The notes: a model not told the origin generated them from the letters alone. Numbered from the stretch's first letter, positions 17,737-26,579 are shown. The stretch is DNA of 64,000 nucleotides from Saccharimonas sp963550135 (GCA_963550135.1 CAUVBP010000003.1:1-64000), one strand, 5' to 3'. Made by a program: numbers and translations.

Positions 17737-19677
17737 ATGCATTATTATCTAATATCACCCGCTAAAATCGTCAAAGCTGACGCTGATACATTCACCTACC
17801 ATAGCCAGCAGCCATTAGCCATCGGTACTATTGTTGTCGTGCCCGCTGGCCGGCAATCGCTTATTGGTATTGTTGTAAGAAAAACTACAAAGCCTGAATT
17901 CGCTACAAAAGAAATTACAACAATCCTCGATCTACCCCAGTTACCGCGTCCGTTGTTGCAAACTGCACAATGGATGAGTAATTACTACATCGCTCATCTG
18001 GCATTAGTTTTACAAACCATCTTGCCAAGCGGCCTCACCAAGAAACGCCGCACTCTAAGCCCAAACAGCACTGCAACAACACGAAGAGATAGAACACATT
18101 TTGTACTCAACAAAGACCAGTCGGCCGCCATTGGCAGCCTGCTAAACGCCAAAAGCGGCACCGTTATTCTGCACGGCGTCACTGGTAGCGGCAAAACCGT
18201 CGTCTACATAGAATACGCCAAGAGGTTGATTGCTACCGGCAAATCTGTCATCGTAATTGTTCCAGAGATTGCTTTAACCGCCCAGCTAATCGCCGAATTT
18301 CAACACTCTTTTCCCAACCTCATCACCACCCATTCGCAACAAACCGAAGCCCAGCGCCACCACGCTTGGCTGCAAGCACTCAATGCTACCCAGCCAAATG
18401 TCGTTATCGGTCCGCGCTCAGCCTTGTTTATGCCATTTAACAACATCGGCGCGATCATTATCGACGAAGCTCACGAACCAGCGCTCAAACAAGACCAAAC
18501 ACCGCGCTACTCCGCCTTGCGGACAGCCGCTATTCTAGCCCGGTATCACCATGCCACTGTAGTACAAGGCTCAGCCACGCCGCTGATCAGCGAATATTAC
18601 CTCGCTGCCAAAACTGGCCGGCCCATCATCAATTTACCAGCCCGCGCCAACCCAAACATCATCACTCCCTCTATAAACGTTGTAGATATGACATCGAAAA
18701 ACGGCTTTTTGCGCCACCGTTTTCTGTCCGACTTATTAATAAATACTATTAATCAGAATCTCGAAAACAACAAACAAACGCTGATCTACCACAATCGCCG
18801 CGGCACCGCCAGCACCACTCTTTGTCAGAATTGCGGCTGGAGCGCTTTATGCCCGCGCTGCTTTATTCCAATGACTTTGCACGCCGACCAGCACGCGCTA
18901 ATTTGCCACATTTGCGGATACCGCGAACGCGTGCCCACCGCCTGTCCTGATTGCGGCAGCACTGATATTATTCACAAAGGCATCGGCACCAAACTGATTG
19001 AGAGCGAACTGCAAAAGCTCTTCCCGCAAGCCGCCATCGCCCGCTTCGACGGCGATATTACCAGCAAAAATAGTCTTAACCAGCGCTATCAAGAGCTCTA
19101 CGACGGACATATCGATATCATCATCGGTACCCAAGTTGTCGCCAAAGGCCTCGACCTGCCCCGCCTGGCCACAGTCGGTATTATTCAAGCTGACGCCGGC
19201 CTAGCACTGCCTGATTTCACTACGCGCGAACGCACTTTCCAGCTGCTCGCCCAAGTCATCGGCCGAGTCGGCCGCAATGACCAGCCAACATCAGTTGTCG
19301 TCCAGACTTATCAGCCGCAAAACCCTACCATCGTTCAAGGCGTCCGCCAGGATTACGCCAACTTCTACGCCAGCGAACTAGCCGAGCGCCGCCGCAGCGG
19401 CTTTCCGCCGTTTGTTTACCTCCTCAAATTAACCTGCATTTACAAAACCGAAGCCACCGCCATCCGCAATTCCCAAAAATTCGCCGCCCAATTACGCAGC
19501 GAATATCCTGATATTACTATCTTCGGGCCGACGCCAGCCTTCTACGAGCGTATTCGCGATACTTACCGCTGGCAAATCGTCGTCAAGTCAACTAACCGCG
19601 CCAAACTGCTCGCCATCGCCAGCCAATTACCCCGAACACACTGGCAATACGACATCGACCCGGCAAATCTGTTATAA
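17737..19677 (+). CDS. priA: Primosomal replication-restart helicase PriA
   Basis: 646 aa from ATG 17737 (a GTG directly before it would add one residue). Walker A LHGVTGSGKTVVY, Walker B IIDEAHEPALKQ, zinc-binding region with four CxxC pairs (CQNCGWSALCPRC, CHICGYRERVPTACPDC), helicase motif V/VI IIGTQVVAKGLDLP and QVIGRVGR. The 3' DNA-binding domain is short. Loads the replisome at stalled forks. No Shine-Dalgarno; leaderless from the adjacent TATAAT. Confidence 0.95.
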   Translation: MHYYLISPAKIVKADADTFTYHSQQPLAIGTIVVVPAGRQSLIGIVVRKTTKPEFATKEITTILDLPQLPRPLLQTAQWMSNYYIAHLALVLQTILPSGLTKKRRTLSPNSTATTRRDRTHFVLNKDQSAAIGSLLNAKSGTVILHGVTGSGKTVVYIEYAKRLIATGKSVIVIVPEIALTAQLIAEFQHSFPNLITTHSQQTEAQRHHAWLQALNATQPNVVIGPRSALFMPFNNIGAIIIDEAHEPALKQDQTPRYSALRTAAILARYHHATVVQGSATPLISEYYLAAKTGRPIINLPARANPNIITPSINVVDMTSKNGFLRHRFLSDLLINTINQNLENNKQTLIYHNRRGTASTTLCQNCGWSALCPRCFIPMTLHADQHALICHICGYRERVPTACPDCGSTDIIHKGIGTKLIESELQKLFPQAAIARFDGDITSKNSLNQRYQELYDGHIDIIIGTQVVAKGLDLPRLATVGIIQADAGLALPDFTTRERTFQLLAQVIGRVGRNDQPTSVVVQTYQPQNPTIVQGVRQDYANFYASELAERRRSGFPPFVYLLKLTCIYKTEATAIRNSQKFAAQLRSEYPDITIFGPTPAFYERIRDTYRWQIVVKSTNRAKLLAIASQLPRTHWQYDIDPANLL

Positions 19678-19678
19678 T
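19670..19678 (+). promoter_or_regulatory. Extended -10 promoter of def, overlapping the priA stop
   Basis: TGT-TATAAT, hexamer 19673-19678. The GTG start of def is eight bases downstream, so the transcript is predicted to begin within two bases of the start codon. Confidence 0.6.
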
Positions 19679-19686
19679 ATAAAGTT

Positions 19687-20262
19687 GTGAAGAAAGAAGC
19701 TATCATTACCCTGCCAAATCCGCACCTGCGCCAGAAATCGCAGCGAGTTCATGTCGTCTCCGACGAAACCCGCCAGCTTATCAAGGATATGACTGACGCC
19801 AGTATCGACTGGGAGGATTCCCGGCCGCACGAAATTAGCGCTGCCCTGGCTGCCGTGCAGATTGACCGCCTCGAGCGCGTCATTATCGTTCGCGCCGATT
19901 TCGAAGACAAAGAAAATCAGGAATTTATCCCGCTAATCAATCCAGAAATCGTCAAGTACGAAGGCGAAATCACCTACGACTACGAAGGCTGCCTCAGCGT
20001 CAAGGATTTTTACGGCAAAGTTCCCCGTTACAGTAGAATCCGCGTCAAAGCCATCAATATCGACGGCAACGAAATCCGCATCAAGGCCAATGGCTTTCTA
20101 GCGCGCGTCTTGCAGCACGAAATCGACCACTGCAACGGCATCGTTTTCGTCGACCACATTCGCGACGATCACCAGGCTTTTTACCGCTTAAACGACGAGG
20201 GCGAGCTCGATCCGCTCGACTACGAAAGATATGTCAAAGACAACGCCGACCTCTGGGATTAG
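19687..20262 (+). CDS. def: Peptide deformylase
   Basis: 191 aa, GTG start. Removes formyl from the initiator methionine. Motif 2 EGCLSV and motif 3 HEIDHCNG (HExxH) are intact. Motif 1, normally GxGLAAPQ, reads EISAALAAVQ, so the glycine and proline positions are changed. This occurs in divergent type III-like PDFs and may alter activity. Leaderless-type start. The 3' end overlaps fmt by 32 bases. Confidence 0.92.
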   Translation: MKKEAIITLPNPHLRQKSQRVHVVSDETRQLIKDMTDASIDWEDSRPHEISAALAAVQIDRLERVIIVRADFEDKENQEFIPLINPEIVKYEGEITYDYEGCLSVKDFYGKVPRYSRIRVKAINIDGNEIRIKANGFLARVLQHEIDHCNGIVFVDHIRDDHQAFYRLNDEGELDPLDYERYVKDNADLWD

Positions 20263-21148
20263 CCGCCAGCCGATAGTATTCTTCGGCACCGAAGACTTTA
20301 GCTTATATAGCCTGCGCGCGCTCGTTGAAGCTGGTTTTAATATCGTGGCCGTCATCACTAAGCCAGACTCCCGCCGCGGCCGCAGCAACAAGCTTATCCA
20401 GCCTGCCGTCAAACAATTCGCTAGCCAGCACCACATTCCAGTCTGGCAGCCAAACCGACTAAAAGATATCATAAATGATATAAAGAATATCACACCTCAG
20501 CCTATCGGTGTACTCGTTAGCTACGGCAAGATCATCCCGCAAACAATCATCGACCTATTTCATCCTGGTATCATCAACGTTCATCCGTCGCTGCTGCCAA
20601 AATATCGCGGCCCATCACCAATCGAGTCTGCCATAGCTAACAGAGATAAAATCACCGGTGTAACCATCATGAAGCTCGAACAAGCCATGGATGCCGGCCC
20701 GATATATTACCAAGAAGCTTACCCGCTAGACTTTACCGAGACCCAGCCCGAGCTCTATCAGGCTCTCGGCCAGCTCGGTGCGCAATTATTAACGCAGAAG
20801 TTACCTAACATCATAAACGGTATACTACAGCCAACACCGCAAGACAATAGCCGCGCTACCTATTGCTCGCTACTCAGCAAAGACGACAGCCGCCTCGATC
20901 CGCAACAGTTAACCGCAGACCAAATAGAGGCCAAAATCCGCGCTCACCTAACTTATCCGCGTTCGCGCCTAAAAATCGGCCAATACGATCTGATCATCAC
21001 CAAAGCCTGCATCACCCAAAAAACAGAAACACCGCTTGACATCAAATGTGCCGACGGTAATTACCTTTCAATCAGCGAGGTTATCGCCCCGAGCGGCAAA
21101 ACTATCAGTGCCGACGCTTTCTTGCGCGGCTACCCGCTACAAAGATAG
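20231..21148 (+). CDS. fmt: Methionyl-tRNA formyltransferase
   Basis: 305 aa. Formylates Met-tRNAi for initiation. N-terminal IVFFGTEDFSLYSLRALVEAGFNIVAVITKPD, catalytic region NVHPSLLPKYRGPSPIESAI, and GVTIMKLEQAMDAGPI are standard. The C-terminal OB domain is short. The only in-frame ATG lies inside def, giving an unusually long 32-base overlap. def and fmt are clearly cotranscribed. Confidence 0.94.
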   Translation: MSKTTPTSGISRQPIVFFGTEDFSLYSLRALVEAGFNIVAVITKPDSRRGRSNKLIQPAVKQFASQHHIPVWQPNRLKDIINDIKNITPQPIGVLVSYGKIIPQTIIDLFHPGIINVHPSLLPKYRGPSPIESAIANRDKITGVTIMKLEQAMDAGPIYYQEAYPLDFTETQPELYQALGQLGAQLLTQKLPNIINGILQPTPQDNSRATYCSLLSKDDSRLDPQQLTADQIEAKIRAHLTYPRSRLKIGQYDLIITKACITQKTETPLDIKCADGNYLSISEVIAPSGKTISADAFLRGYPLQR

Positions 21149-21211
21149 TCGCAACCATCAACCGTGACAATCACAATCGCAAGCACCTAAATCCGCAACC
21201 GCGACCATAAC

Positions 21212-21643
21212 CTATGCTCCCGCATCGCCTAGAAGAATCATATCGCGGTTCGCGATAACTTCTTCCTTGAGAGCCTTGACTGTCTGCATCACCACCTCGC
21301 GGTAATTCGGACGATGCTGGCCCAACCACTTCAGCGATGCGTACTCTGCTAGTATCGCATTTTGCGGCACATTAGCCGGCGCATTAGCTTTCAATTGTAC
21401 ATAAATCTGATCATTTTCGAAATCCGGCGCGTTAGCATCCAGCCAGGACGTCACCCGCACCATATCGCGATCCATAAAACTCTCAAACTCTGCCAGCTGC
21501 ATATCGCTCAAACCCTCGCTAAGCTGCAAACCAACACGCAGCTCTAGCTGCTCGCGAAAGTGGTCGAGAAACAGTTTTTTCTGGTCGTCTGGCAAGCTGC
21601 CCAGACCCACCTCTTCGAGAAACTTATCGTCTAATTGAAACAT
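21212..21643 (-). CDS. DUF5663-type helical protein, copy 1
   Basis: 143 aa, all helical, acidic. MFQLDDKFLEEVGLGSLPDDQKKLFLDHFREQLELRVGLQLSEGLSDMQLAEFESFMD is the DUF5663 pattern that I associate with Saccharibacteria and other CPR. The copy next door starts the same way (MFNIDDNLLAAIGY). GGGGTG precedes the ATG. No function is known. Confidence 0.65.
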   Translation of the reverse strand: MFQLDDKFLEEVGLGSLPDDQKKLFLDHFREQLELRVGLQLSEGLSDMQLAEFESFMDRDMVRVTSWLDANAPDFENDQIYVQLKANAPANVPQNAILAEYASLKWLGQHRPNYREVVMQTVKALKEEVIANRDMILLGDAGA

Positions 21644-21689
21644 TTCACCCCCTCTTGCCTATGCCTTTAGTATACCGATTATAGTACTG

Positions 21690-22115
21690 CTACGCAATAC
21701 CGAGCTGCTCATTGACAGCGCGGCGCATATCGGCCAATTCTTCGACGTATTCATTCATGACTTCTTGCATGATTTTGCCGTAATCTGGCACAGCATAACG
21801 CATCCACAGCGCAGACGCGTAGAAACTCATCGCATCTTCGTCAGTTTCGAACAATTCACGGATAGCATGGTAATCCTGGCGGCTAGCATAATCGCCGTGA
21901 AACTCAGCCAACCAGCGCCGCGTGCGGTCTGGGTTACTATTGACATCTTCAAATTCTAGCGCTTCTTGCTTTGATAATCGCGCCAAGACTTCTGCAGAAG
22001 CCCGTTGATTGAGCTCTTCGGATATCTCGCGCCGATATTGATTTTTCTTCTCCTCTGACAGCGTCGCGACGTTATAGCCGATTGCCGCTAGCAAATTATC
22101 GTCAATGTTAAACAC
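21690..22115 (-). CDS. DUF5663-type helical protein, copy 2
   Basis: 141 aa. Paralogue of the neighbouring gene: the same opening (MFNIDDNLLAAIG), the EEKKNQYRREISEELNQR helix, a W-L-A-E-F block, and the PDYGKIMQEVMNEYVEEL ending. Strong ribosome site (AAAAGGAGGGATAA). It lies 46 bases upstream of copy 1 and 34 bases after the 655-aa gene, so all three are likely in one operon. Confidence 0.65.
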   Translation of the reverse strand: MFNIDDNLLAAIGYNVATLSEEKKNQYRREISEELNQRASAEVLARLSKQEALEFEDVNSNPDRTRRWLAEFHGDYASRQDYHAIRELFETDEDAMSFYASALWMRYAVPDYGKIMQEVMNEYVEELADMRRAVNEQLGIA

Positions 22116-22149
22116 TTATTTATCCCTCCTTTTTATTTATGCCATCGGA

Positions 22150-24117
22150 TCATTTGTAATTGTTCAAAATCCCCAAGACTGTTTTTGTATCGCTATTGCC
22201 GTCTATCGACAGCCATTGGGTATCGCCGTAGCCATGCCACTGGATATTGTGGCCATCCTGCGCTGCAGCGTCAGCTAATTCATACAATTTAGATATAGCA
22301 TTATTCTCGCCAAACTGATCAACCGCCCAATCCCACGGATATTTATCAGTGTAACCGCTGAAATCAGCTTCTGTTGGTGTTGGTGCTGGCGGTGGCGGTG
22401 GTGGCGGTGGCGGATTATTTGGAGCCGCAGCAGCAGTATCTCCGCGGAAGAATTCGTGAACATTTCTTTTAGCCCTATCCACAGCCTGGCCTACCGGCGT
22501 ATGGTCATGGAGCTGCTGGCCGACCCAGCGGCCGCTAAGTCCGCCGACAGCACCGCCAGCAAGCCTACCGAGAGCCAGAGCCACCCCGTTATCTTTTATT
22601 CGCTGCTCGACTTCTCTCGATATTTTATCTCGGTCTTCTTCGGCCGCTTTACGGGTTCGCTTAAACAATTCATCGGCAACATGCTGTTGACCTTGTAATC
22701 CGCCAATTCTGCCAGCCGCTTCTTTAATCTGACTAAATTCATCATCGCCAGCAACTTCCCTTATCCCGCGTTTTTTGCGGCGTTGCTGCATAGCGTCTAG
22801 ACGAACACCACGCCTAATAGCAGCATCTCCAGCGAACGAGGCAACCGCGCCAGCAGCCATCGATATTGGCCAAACGGCACCAAAGAGTCCTGAAATTATG
22901 CCAACTGCCGTACCCTTGACAGCGCCATGCGCAAAACCAACCGCACCAGCTTTCAGATTGCTCTTCTTCTTGGAGCCTCTAGCAGCGATAAAGCTACCCA
23001 ACTTCGCCAAAACGCGATTATGCCACTTACCAGCTTCTTCTTCTAGAGTCTCATTCTTCTTCCTCTGTATCATGCCGAATATTCTGCGCTGCTCATCAAA
23101 CATCTCGTCGGACATTTGCTGCGCAATTTCGTCGTCGGTACCGTTATATTCGCCTCTCTGGCGCTTAGCATTGACCTTCTCGGACAAATGCTCCATGACT
23201 TGCTCCCGCAAATCATCCTCTACGTCGCGCATATAGCTGAGGCGCTCTGCCCGCCGCCTATTCTCTCGACTAGTCCAAATACGGCTAATGATGCCTCTAT
23301 TGCCACCTTTAGATTCCTCGGCAGCCAAAAGACGAGCGTACCTATCGAGATCTTCAAAGAACGGAAGTTTTTCGGGGTTAGGTTGGCGGTTGTGATTTTG
23401 TCCTGGTTGGTTGGTGCCATCAGGGCCATCGTTTGCTGGGCGAGGAGTGCCAGGGTTGGCGCCATCAGGACCATCGTTTGCTGGGGTACCGGTTCCAGGG
23501 CCATCGTTTGCTGGGGTACCGGTTCCAGGGCCATCGTTTGCTGGGCGAGGAGTGCCAGGGTTGGCGCCATTATATTCCGCATCTAAATCATCTACACCTA
23601 TAGACTTCAGTAATCCCTCATAAATTACATGATCTAGTTTTAGCTGTGTTTTCGCCTCCATGTATCCAGGAGATCCTTCTTCCAGATCTTCAAATATTTT
23701 TCTACTATTATCGACATCCGCCCGAGCTTTCATTACATCAATCAGCGTTTTGTATGCTTTTATAACTTCATCTACGTTTTTTTTATCTGCATCGTCTAAA
23801 CCTCTAAAGTACTGACCAGCAAATTCCGCAAGACCCTGAAGAGTCTCGCTATTATCATACGTGTCATTTTCATCCACATTACCAGATCTAGCAGTGTCAA
23901 GCACGCTCTTAATCTGACTATACTTTTGCTCAAACCTATGACGCGAACTCGATCCGTTTTCGTCTTTATCGTCTAAACCATCATTAGCAACTATAGCCAT
24001 TCCATACAAATCTCTGACGAAATCGTCTTGGAGAGCTTTTTTCGCGAAATCTTTAAAATCTATAGTCTCTTCGCCAGATTGCTGAGATCTTTCAATATCT
24101 TTGTGTCGCCCCGACAT
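22150..24117 (-). CDS. 655-aa multidomain protein with PANDGP repeats and glycine-rich hydrophobic segments
   Basis: Not assigned to a known family. Order: acidic helical N-terminus (1-185), low-complexity tandem repeats of PANDGPGTGT type (about 190-245), a charged helical region with several RKK/ERL heptad-like stretches (245-370), a glycine-rich hydrophobic part (GAVGFAHGAVKGTAVGIISGLFGAVWPISMAAGAVASF), a second glycine zipper (ALGRLAGGAVGGLSGRWVG), a run of nine prolines, and a C-terminal domain of about 75 residues (YPWDWAVDQFGENNAISKLY). The glycine zippers suggest membrane insertion. No signal peptide. Operon with the DUF5663 pair. Confidence 0.6.
   Translation of the reverse strand: MSGRHKDIERSQQSGEETIDFKDFAKKALQDDFVRDLYGMAIVANDGLDDKDENGSSSRHRFEQKYSQIKSVLDTARSGNVDENDTYDNSETLQGLAEFAGQYFRGLDDADKKNVDEVIKAYKTLIDVMKARADVDNSRKIFEDLEEGSPGYMEAKTQLKLDHVIYEGLLKSIGVDDLDAEYNGANPGTPRPANDGPGTGTPANDGPGTGTPANDGPDGANPGTPRPANDGPDGTNQPGQNHNRQPNPEKLPFFEDLDRYARLLAAEESKGGNRGIISRIWTSRENRRRAERLSYMRDVEDDLREQVMEHLSEKVNAKRQRGEYNGTDDEIAQQMSDEMFDEQRRIFGMIQRKKNETLEEEAGKWHNRVLAKLGSFIAARGSKKKSNLKAGAVGFAHGAVKGTAVGIISGLFGAVWPISMAAGAVASFAGDAAIRRGVRLDAMQQRRKKRGIREVAGDDEFSQIKEAAGRIGGLQGQQHVADELFKRTRKAAEEDRDKISREVEQRIKDNGVALALGRLAGGAVGGLSGRWVGQQLHDHTPVGQAVDRAKRNVHEFFRGDTAAAAPNNPPPPPPPPPAPTPTEADFSGYTDKYPWDWAVDQFGENNAISKLYELADAAAQDGHNIQWHGYGDTQWLSIDGNSDTKTVLGILNNYK
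23430..23575 (-). repeat. Coding tandem repeats of about 30 bp
   Basis: Repeated GGGCCATCGTTTGCTGGG units on the plus strand encode (PR)PANDGP(G/D)(T/A) repeats of the 655-aa protein. At least four units, two of them identical. A likely site of length variation. Confidence 0.75.
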
Positions 24118-24230
24118 GCTGTTGTCCTTATTTATTTCTTGAATTCATTCTACTTTACCACTTATAATAGACTTAAATCAAAATAAATGCAAGTTTTTGT
24201 TAATTAATCAAGGTAAATTATATAAAGTTA

Positions 24231-24259
24231 TTGACATATTGATTATTTTGTGATACAAT
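24231..24259 (+). promoter_or_regulatory. Near-consensus promoter of the hairpin-array unit
   Basis: TTGACA (24231-24236), 17-bp spacer, TACAAT (24254-24259), with TGA before the -10. Start expected near 24266. One of the strongest-looking promoters in the window, comparable with that of 16S. Confidence 0.8.
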
Positions 24260-24265
24260 CACAGA

Positions 24266-24663
24266 CAATCAGCTCAGCACGAGGTGGAAGTCGCGCGATG
24301 CCCTAAACGGGAGGTTGATGTATTTTGACAATTCGGTACGCAATTAGCGTCAATTCATGCTATTTCGATACATTTGTTGCGGCTTCGCGCGTCGAGCGCG
24401 GCACGTTTTCTGCGAATTTCGCAGGCAGCGTGCTGCGCTAGAAGCATTGTCGAGCGATTCGCTCCGAAGCTCGCGCAGTATACGTAGTAATGATTGAGTA
24501 AGAAAATTAGGAAGTTAGAGGAAGCAATAGGATTTTGACAGCAGCAGCGACTAGCCGATAGAAACAAATCGTCGGTTAATCGCCGCTGCTGTCCGAGGAC
24601 GGTAAGCGGTGGTATTGTCCACCGGGGGCGCAACGCGCCCCCACGAGCTCGGGAGGAGCTCAC
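24266..24663 (+). ncRNA. Long structured leader or RNA gene upstream of the GC-rich ORF
   Basis: About 400 transcribed bases without a convincing ORF. Hairpins by eye: TTGAC/GTCAA around 24325-24353 with an inner ACGC/GCGT; CGCGC/GCGCG near 24386; CTGCGA-ATT-TCGCAG near 24410-24424; a 12-of-13-bp stem (24538-24550 with 24580-24592) with an inner helix; CGGTGG/CCACCG (24607-24612 with 24619-24624); GGGGGCGC-AAC-GCGCCCCC (24624-24642); and GAGCTC/GAGCTC (24645-24650 with 24656-24661), whose loop shows the GGGAG of the ribosome site. It does not match tmRNA, RNase P, SRP or a riboswitch I know. It could be a leader, or part of one large RNA with the following ORF. Confidence 0.5.
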
Positions 24664-25341
24664 ATGTCCACTGCACCACCCACCCCACCCACCACGCCAG
24701 CAGGGGGACCGCCCACGCCGGCACAGACTGCCGCCCCCGAGGCGGTTACGCTTGAGAGCGTCGTTGACGCCCTCAGGCCGATGTTCGGCTCCCAGGCGCC
24801 GAACATCGACACTTGGTCAACTCGGCTTCTCGTTGAGCGACTGCTCAACGAGAAGAAGAGCCGCGGCCCCCTCCAGGGGGCCGATATCACAGCCGAGAGC
24901 CTCTTTAGGAAGGCTGTTGCTGGCTGGGATGACCCCAGTATCCAATCCGGTGCGCTTTTGCGCACCGCGTGTGTTATCCTGGGGATTAACCCCGTGCCGG
25001 CGGCCACCCAGCCGCCAGCACAGGACAGTACCACCCCCACGCGGGGCGACTTCCCGGCGACGCTGCCGGGAGCGGCGGAGACCACCCACGCCACCACCGA
25101 CACCGATAAGGCGGCCAGGAGGGCCGCCATGAGGGTCAGAAAGACCCTCAAGAGGGCGCGGCAGCGCGCCCTCTTGGCTGGCATCGCCTCGGTCGTAACG
25201 GCCGTGGCGGCCGTCATCGCGGCCGTTACGACCGGATGGGCGGCGTTCGGCGCCGCCATCGCCGCCGTCGGCGCTGGTACTGCCGGCGCCTTCACGGGCG
25301 TCAAGGCATACAACGGCGGCCGCCGCCGGCCCCGGCGCTAG
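24664..25341 (+). CDS. GC-rich ORF of 225 codons written as consecutive hairpins; Pro/Ala-rich protein with C-terminal membrane segment
   Basis: ATG seven bases after GGAGG. The protein has a Pro/Thr-rich start, a plausible helical domain (VTLESVVDALRPMFG ... LLVERLLNEKKSRGP ... ESLFRKAVAGWDDPSI), a basic stretch (AARRAAMRVRKTLKRARQR), an Ala/Val/Gly hydrophobic segment (LLAGIASVVTAVAAVIAAV and more) and a basic end RRRPRR. No family recognised. The DNA is far more GC-rich than its neighbours and is built from about 16-20 successive perfect stem-loops (see findings). Because GC-rich sequence keeps many frames open, the protein is not certain; the ribosome site and the sensible domain order favour it. 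Confidence 0.5.
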   Translation: MSTAPPTPPTTPAGGPPTPAQTAAPEAVTLESVVDALRPMFGSQAPNIDTWSTRLLVERLLNEKKSRGPLQGADITAESLFRKAVAGWDDPSIQSGALLRTACVILGINPVPAATQPPAQDSTTPTRGDFPATLPGAAETTHATTDTDKAARRAAMRVRKTLKRARQRALLAGIASVVTAVAAVIAAVTTGWAAFGAAIAAVGAGTAGAFTGVKAYNGGRRRPRR

Positions 25342-25417
25342 CCCCCACCCCCCCGCTCCGACTCCCTCACCGCCAGTGAGGTCGAGCTGTCGAGCGAATA
25401 CTCTCAATCATTCATAC

Positions 25418-25471
25418 CCCGCCCTCCGGCGGAACTTTGCCATTCCAGGCAATCGTTCCGTCGGGGGCGGG
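25418..25471 (+). terminator. Large three-tier hairpin closing the GC-rich unit
   Basis: CCCGCC with GGCGGG (25418-25423 with 25466-25471), then a 10-bp helix (25426-25435 with 25455-25464, one G-T pair), then TTGCC with GGCAA (25437-25441 with 25448-25452). There is no U-run, so it may be a stability or processing element rather than an intrinsic terminator. Confidence 0.5.
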
Positions 25472-25589
25472 CAACCCCATGAAATATCATGATTTGATAC
25501 TAATTTGCCTGCCAGATTTGTAGCTGCTATATTCATATACGAACATTACCAGCCCGATTATCAAATAATAATTAAAAAGGAGTTATATC

Positions 25590-26510
25590 ATGAAGCTATT
25601 TGCCGGCCTTTCTGCTATCGCTGTGGTAGCGGTCAGCGCTGCTGGCGTTGCTAGCGCCCTAAACGCCAATCAGCCTAATAACGCGCCAGCTACCAACCAA
25701 ACACAGCAGCCAGTCTACCGCTGCGAATCGTTAGGTATCGACCATATCGCTAGCGACAGCTACAAATTTTCTGTCAAGTACGCTGCTTATAACGGCGCCA
25801 CCTACAAAAGCACTGTTTACCGCGTCTACGACGCCAACGGTAAAGAGGTCTACAATACTGCCGGCGCTAAATTCAACGGTTTCGAACCTGGCAACTACAC
25901 CGCCAAGGCTTTCGTCACTGTATCTGTCAACGGCAAGGACGAAACCGTCACCAGCGATGGCTGCACCAAGACTTTTACTATCAAAGCCGCTCAAAACGAC
26001 CAAAACAACAAGCTGGACAAACCGTCCGAACCAACACCACAGCCGCAAGAGCCGTCTAAACCAGCCGATCCAGACCAAAACAAGCCAGACGACCAGAAGC
26101 CGACGCCGCAGCAGCCTTCCAAGCCTGACAATCAAAACAAGCCTAATAATCCGACACCGCAGCAACCATCGACTCCTGCCAAACCAACAGAGCCGTCTAA
26201 GCCAACTACACCTACCCAGCCGAGCCAACCCGACACAAAGCCGACCACACCGAATACACCATCAAAGCCAGCGGCTCCAACTAATCCAGCGCCCACAAAC
26301 CAGCAGTCCTCGCCAACAGCCGCCGCAAATTCCAACGCCACGCCTGCCGCAACGACTACAGAAACAAATACAGCCAACAGCCCGTCTAACAACGCTAGCG
26401 CACCAAACCAACTACCAAAAACTGGTATCAGCGAGCTAGCTGGCCTAGCTGGTACTGGGTCGCTTGGCTACGCGCTGTATGCCTACATAGTATCGCGCAA
26501 AAACCGTTAA
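25590..26510 (+). CDS. LPKTG-anchored surface protein with Pro-rich stalk
   Basis: 306 aa. Signal peptide (MKLFAGLSAIAVVAVSAAGV, cleavage after ASA), one Ig/PKD-like domain bounded by two cysteines (YRCESLGID ... SDGCTKTFTI, residues 42-135), a stalk of about 130 residues rich in Pro, Lys, Thr and Gln, then LPKTG, a hydrophobic segment and RKNR. Sortase substrate. AAGGAGTT lies eight bases before the ATG. The globular domain is related to one in the 44917 protein (same C ... yrvydanGK ... GxYTxKA ... CTKxF order). Confidence 0.85.
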   Translation: MKLFAGLSAIAVVAVSAAGVASALNANQPNNAPATNQTQQPVYRCESLGIDHIASDSYKFSVKYAAYNGATYKSTVYRVYDANGKEVYNTAGAKFNGFEPGNYTAKAFVTVSVNGKDETVTSDGCTKTFTIKAAQNDQNNKLDKPSEPTPQPQEPSKPADPDQNKPDDQKPTPQQPSKPDNQNKPNNPTPQQPSTPAKPTEPSKPTTPTQPSQPDTKPTTPNTPSKPAAPTNPAPTNQQSSPTAAANSNATPAATTTETNTANSPSNNASAPNQLPKTGISELAGLAGTGSLGYALYAYIVSRKNR

Positions 26511-26541
26511 TCTAGCTTGACCGCTCGCACTTTGCTCTAAT

Positions 26542-26576
26542 AAATAACCCCGCTCTTTCGACCGGGGTTATTTTAT
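26542..26576. terminator. Bidirectional terminator between the LPKTG gene and infB
   Basis: Stem AAATAACCCCG with CGGGGTTATTTT around a loop of about ten bases; T-rich on both strands. It serves the convergent genes ending at 26510 and 26580. Confidence 0.85.
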
Positions 26577-26579
26577 TTA

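Noticed and set aside
23430..23575. CRISPR-like short repeats
   Set aside because: Units of about 30 bp without spacers, in frame, encoding PANDGP repeats.
24660..25407. Long minus-strand ORFs (217 and 196 codons) opposite the GC-rich ORF
   Set aside because: No ribosome sites or promoter on that strand. GC-rich palindromic DNA lowers stop frequency in all frames, and the plus strand has promoter, ribosome site and end hairpin.
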